From assembly GCA_026874595.1 (NCBI GenBank), contig CM049312.1:25847956-25911955 (forward strand): 64,000 bases of DNA, written 5' to 3'. Position numbers and translations under genes: made by a program. The stretch's first letter is position 1. Every line of letters begins with the position of its first letter. Below, in pieces: positions 63,628 to 64,000 of this stretch. The notes beneath the pieces are model-generated. The model worked only from the letters and a program-made list of their open reading frames with translations, was not told the DNA's origin and ran no database searches. The DNA comes from Sipunculus nudus. Taxonomy: Eukaryota > Annelida > Sipuncula > Golfingiida > Sipunculidae.

Positions 63628-64000
63628 TTAGAAGTTCTTCATAACCTCTGAAAAATAATAAAAACATATTTATGATTTATTTTAAATATGGCGAATCCCA
63701 TATTAAAAGTTTTTTCATAAAATCTGAAAAAAATAGGAAAAATATATTTTAAACATGACTAAGAATAACCATTGAAAAGGGACTATTAAAGATTGCTATA
63801 AATGCAGATGTTCTCACCTTCGAGGTGATTCCTAATATTACAGATCCTTGCTATCAATTAAAGTACAGTTGGTTACCTCTTTGGGTCATATTTAAAAGTC
63901 ACTTTTTATTTTCGGTAATAACCATAAATAATTTTAAACAATAGGGCATTTTCAGTATCGGCGTAAAAATAAAATTTATGTACCTTGCATTCCATAATTA
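63628..64000 (-). CDS. Copy E, partial: terminal coding exon and part of last intron
   Basis: The terminal exon 63628-63647 reads (G)AG GTT ATG AAG AAC TTC TAA, preceded in transcript order by acceptor cag, as in D. The flank below it matches the 3' flanks of C and D. The next exon is expected about 490-600 bp further up, beyond the window. No other E exon is visible, so whether E is intact cannot be judged. Confidence 0.65.
63670..63726 (-). pseudogene. Degenerate duplicate of the copy E terminal exon
   Basis: About 70 bp upstream of the E terminal exon the same stretch is repeated: poly(A) signal (63676-63681), GCGAATCCCATATTA, then a decayed exon and a ctgaaaaa acceptor. The exon copy has base changes and an extra T, so it would not keep the EVMKNF ending. 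It looks like a local tandem duplication. Confidence 0.6.

Overview
The window is animal nuclear DNA, AT-rich, with spliced genes, many microsatellites and dense interspersed repeats. The best guess at the organism is a bivalve mollusc. That guess rests mainly on the repeat at about 20.53-22.05 kb, whose GGTCAAGGTCAC and ACGGACGGACAGACGG motifs I know as common in bivalve genomes, and on a short element with CAGAGGCGGATCCAGG ends. No rRNA, CRISPR or prokaryotic feature was seen.

The main content is a tandem array of one gene family, all on the minus strand. Four copies are complete: A (7620-13.89 kb), B (26.03-30.49 kb), C (39.17-44.68 kb) and D (49.07-54.46 kb). The last exon of a fifth copy, E, is at 63628-63647 and the rest of E lies beyond the window. 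Each complete copy has an identical seven-exon plan: a short 5' UTR exon behind a TATA box, then coding exons of 135, 124, 105, 112, 143 and 20 bp with GT-AG introns and conserved phases (0,1,1,2,1). Each encodes 212 residues: a 15-residue signal peptide and a mature chain with 13 conserved cysteines. I do not recognise the family. The exons are near-identical between copies while introns and flanks have drifted.

The genes sit in larger duplicated segments. The 3' flank of A (0.88-7.6 kb) is paralogous to that of B (19.77-26.03 kb). The 3' flanks of C, D and E (38.3-39.2, about 47.0-49.1 and 61.0-63.6 kb) form a second set. Comparing paralogous sites exposes later insertions: a 1.95-kb element with terminal inverted repeats (TIRs) and a TA target-site duplication (2008-3952), a 2.9-kb foldback element with tandem 21-bp subterminal repeats (22499-25378), a 372-bp miniature inverted-repeat element (MITE) with an 8-bp target duplication in intron 5 of C (40239-40610), and about 2 kb of foreign DNA in intron 1 of A. 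A 3.2-kb, 32-bp minisatellite with higher-order structure (15545-18782) lies between the A promoter and the B segment.

Regulation: all four promoters share a TATA box, an adjacent block with a forkhead-like GTAAACA, and an upstream block about 200 bp away. That upstream block is duplicated in D. C carries a B-like exon 1 and promoter joined next to the remains of its own. Relic promoter sequences at 4.6 kb and 20.45 kb suggest the array once held more members.
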